NCBI GenBank assembly: GCA_949825045.1
Contig: OX463810.1
Coordinates: 34,606,201 to 34,670,200, forward strand
DNA length: 64,000 nt
DNA from: Argyresthia goedartella
Lineage: Eukaryota > Arthropoda > Insecta > Lepidoptera > Argyresthiidae
Reading direction: 5' to 3'
Both the position numbers and the translations under genes were made by a program. Every line of letters begins with the position of its first letter. Position 1 is the stretch's first letter. Shown here piece after piece: positions 62,378 to 64,000 of this stretch. The notes beneath the pieces are model-generated. The model had not been told where the DNA came from, searched no databases, and worked only from the letters and a program-made list of their open reading frames with translations.

Positions 62378-64000
62378 GGACACGCCGCCCACTTACAGGG
62401 TGCCGCCACTCCACAGACGGTCATGCTCCCCACCGCCTCTGTGATAGCGTGGAGTTCGGACGGCAAATCATGTGTGGCACGAGCACTATAGGACTCGGGG
62501 GCCCAGGGGTGCTTAGTCTCGTGCAACCTTGTAAGACGGTTGGGCATTTCGGTAAGGGAGTATCCACATTCCATTCGGGGAATTGGGAACACGGAAGTCG
62601 GTTCCGTTAAGGGAGTATGTCGGATTACTCTCTCGTCACGGGTGGATTCATCGGTGAATCTGACGGTCACGGCATTAGTCATGCCTAATGTGATGGGCTC
62701 ACACCCTCACGTACGGTTGTCGCCCTCGGTGCGACAGTTGGTCGCTGGGTTGTCACTGGCTGACCCGGAGTTCGATATTCCGAACCCAGTAGACATTTTA
62801 TTGGGTATCGATGCCTTGAGATACCTGTTAGTGCCAGGTGTCCACGTGTTGCAGGCGACTGGTCTGGTTTCGGTCAACACCAGACTGGGCCATGCGGTAA
62901 TGGGTCCGGTCATGCCGGCTGCCCCACGCCTAGCGACTCGTAGTCCCTTATTCGGTTCTGTACTCTCGGAGGTGATACAGAAGTTTTGGGAGGTGGAGGA
63001 ACCACCTACGGTCCGCCGGTTGGACCCGGTTGAAGAAGAGTGTGAACAGTTTTATCGGAACAATACTGGTCGCCTTCGGTCAGGTCGATTTCTCACATGT
63101 CTTCCATTCCGGAGTGATCGCCCACCGCTGGGCAGTTCACACCATGCAGCCGAGACGCGGCTTCTGTCGATGGAACGACGCATGAAGCGTGACGGGATTT
63201 TCCGGCAGAAGTACGTCGACTTCATGCAGGAATACGAGTCGCTCGGCCACATGTCGGTTTCGGGTATCGACTGGAAGCGTGAAGACCACTGCTTCCTGCC
63301 TCATCACGCGGTCTTGAGGACCCCCGAGGGCAAAATACGGGTAGTGTTCGATGGATCGGCATCAACATCTAACGGCATGAACCTGTACCAGTGTTTGCAT
63401 TCAGGGCCGAAGTTGAACCATGACATCGCGGATGTTATCACACGGTTCCGTCGACACAATGTTGTGTTTGTAGCTGACATCCGGATGATGTTTAGACAGA
63501 CGGTCACTCACCCTGACGATAGACGGTATCAGCTGATACTGTGGCGAGAGAGCCCAGATCAGCCCATCAAGGTGTACGAGCTGAACACCAACACGTACGG
63601 GCTACGGTCTAGTCCTTATTTGGCGAATCGCACTCTGCGGGAGTTAGCGGATCGAGAACGGTTAAATTTCCCTAGAGGAGCAGCAATCCTGGAGCAGGAT
63701 CTCTACGTGGACGATATCTGTACCGGTGCAGATTCCGTAGAGGAGGCGCTCGCTCGTCGGGACGAGCTAGTTGAGCTCCTACGGGGTGGAGGTTACGAGC
63801 TTCGGAAATGGATGTCGAACTCTCCAGAGTTACTGTCTGGTCTTCCGGATGACTACCAGCAGGATCCCCACATTTTTGAAAACTTGGAAAATCCAAATAT
63901 GTTGTCGGTATTAGGCGTCCAGTACCAGCCGGTGTCAGACATGTTTTCGTATCGGGTCGAGTTGGACTCCCCAAAGGTCTGGACGAAACGGAACGTCCTT
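62378..64000 (+). pseudogene. BEL copy 2 protease and reverse transcriptase, 3' truncated
   Basis: An amber at 62489-62491 falls directly before the protease 'DSGAQG' motif. Beyond it the frame stays open through 'VDILLGIDALRYLL', 'VVFDGSASTSNGM', 'ADIRMMFRQ' and 'YVDDICTGADS' to the window edge. The two codons where copy 1 has stops in this region are sense codons here. Confidence 0.85.

Larger units (their letters stand above)
58927..64000 (+). mobile_element. BEL/Pao retrotransposon copy 2, cut by window edge
   Basis: Plus orientation, the same family as copy 1 and highly similar throughout. The 5' LTR (58927-58960 plus about 59319-59851) is split by another repeat. The leader with the primer site starts at 59852, Gag at 60561, the protease region about 62378, and reverse transcriptase runs to the edge. 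Stops at 61341-61343, 61704-61706 and 62489-62491 make this copy defective at positions different from copy 1. It lies in sense orientation in intron 7 of the bromodomain gene. Confidence 0.9.

Noticed and set aside
1..64000. piRNA cluster
   Set aside because: Nested transposons in mixed orientation fit, but sequence alone cannot show small-RNA production and an active-looking host gene lies in the region.

Overview
The window is eukaryotic nuclear DNA, almost certainly from a moth or butterfly. The signs are AT-rich spacer, GT-AG introns, tRNA-derived SINEs, the dispersed repeat containing 'gggttccgtac' that is so common in lepidopteran introns, and BEL, CR1/Jockey/RTE-like, mariner and hAT transposons. 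I see no bacterial operon, rRNA gene, functional tRNA gene or CRISPR array. Family names come from recognising motifs by eye; no search was run.

There is one convincing host gene: a BRD7/BRD9-type bromodomain protein on the + strand at 49243-58810, continuing beyond the window. It has seven recognisable exons with intact splice sites and phases. Its introns are packed with transposon debris. An apparently intact hAT transposon (45265-49104) with a perfect 8-bp target-site duplication sits 138 bp upstream of its inferred start codon, and a BEL retrotransposon begins 116 bp after exon 7.

Layout. 1-7400: CpG-rich start, SINE, repeats and a decayed non-LTR element (minus strand, 2476-5940). 7430-10205: a long PIF1-type helicase ORF, a 210-bp-arm inverted repeat, and a truncated LINE ORF1. 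10790-20790: three nested layers, a LINE 3' tail split by a second LINE, itself split by a BEL element (11945-19460) with 535-bp LTRs and a GCGTC duplication. 20800-33900: LINE carcasses, SINEs, MITEs and a perfect 30-bp hairpin. 34135-36600: a 5'-truncated LINE with an intact 722-codon reverse-transcriptase ORF. 36600-40080: RTE tails and a decayed mariner. 39982-44961: a 2490-bp tandem duplication with only two differences noticed. 45265-49104: hAT. 49243-58810: the bromodomain gene with SINEs, MITEs, LINE tails and a second mariner in its introns. 58927-64000: a second BEL copy, opposite in orientation to the first and cut off by the window edge.

The most unusual points are the hAT between a CCAAT-bearing flank and the bromodomain gene, the helicase ORF beside a large inverted repeat, the near-identical tandem duplication ending next to that gene, and an amber codon shared by both BEL copies just upstream of protease.
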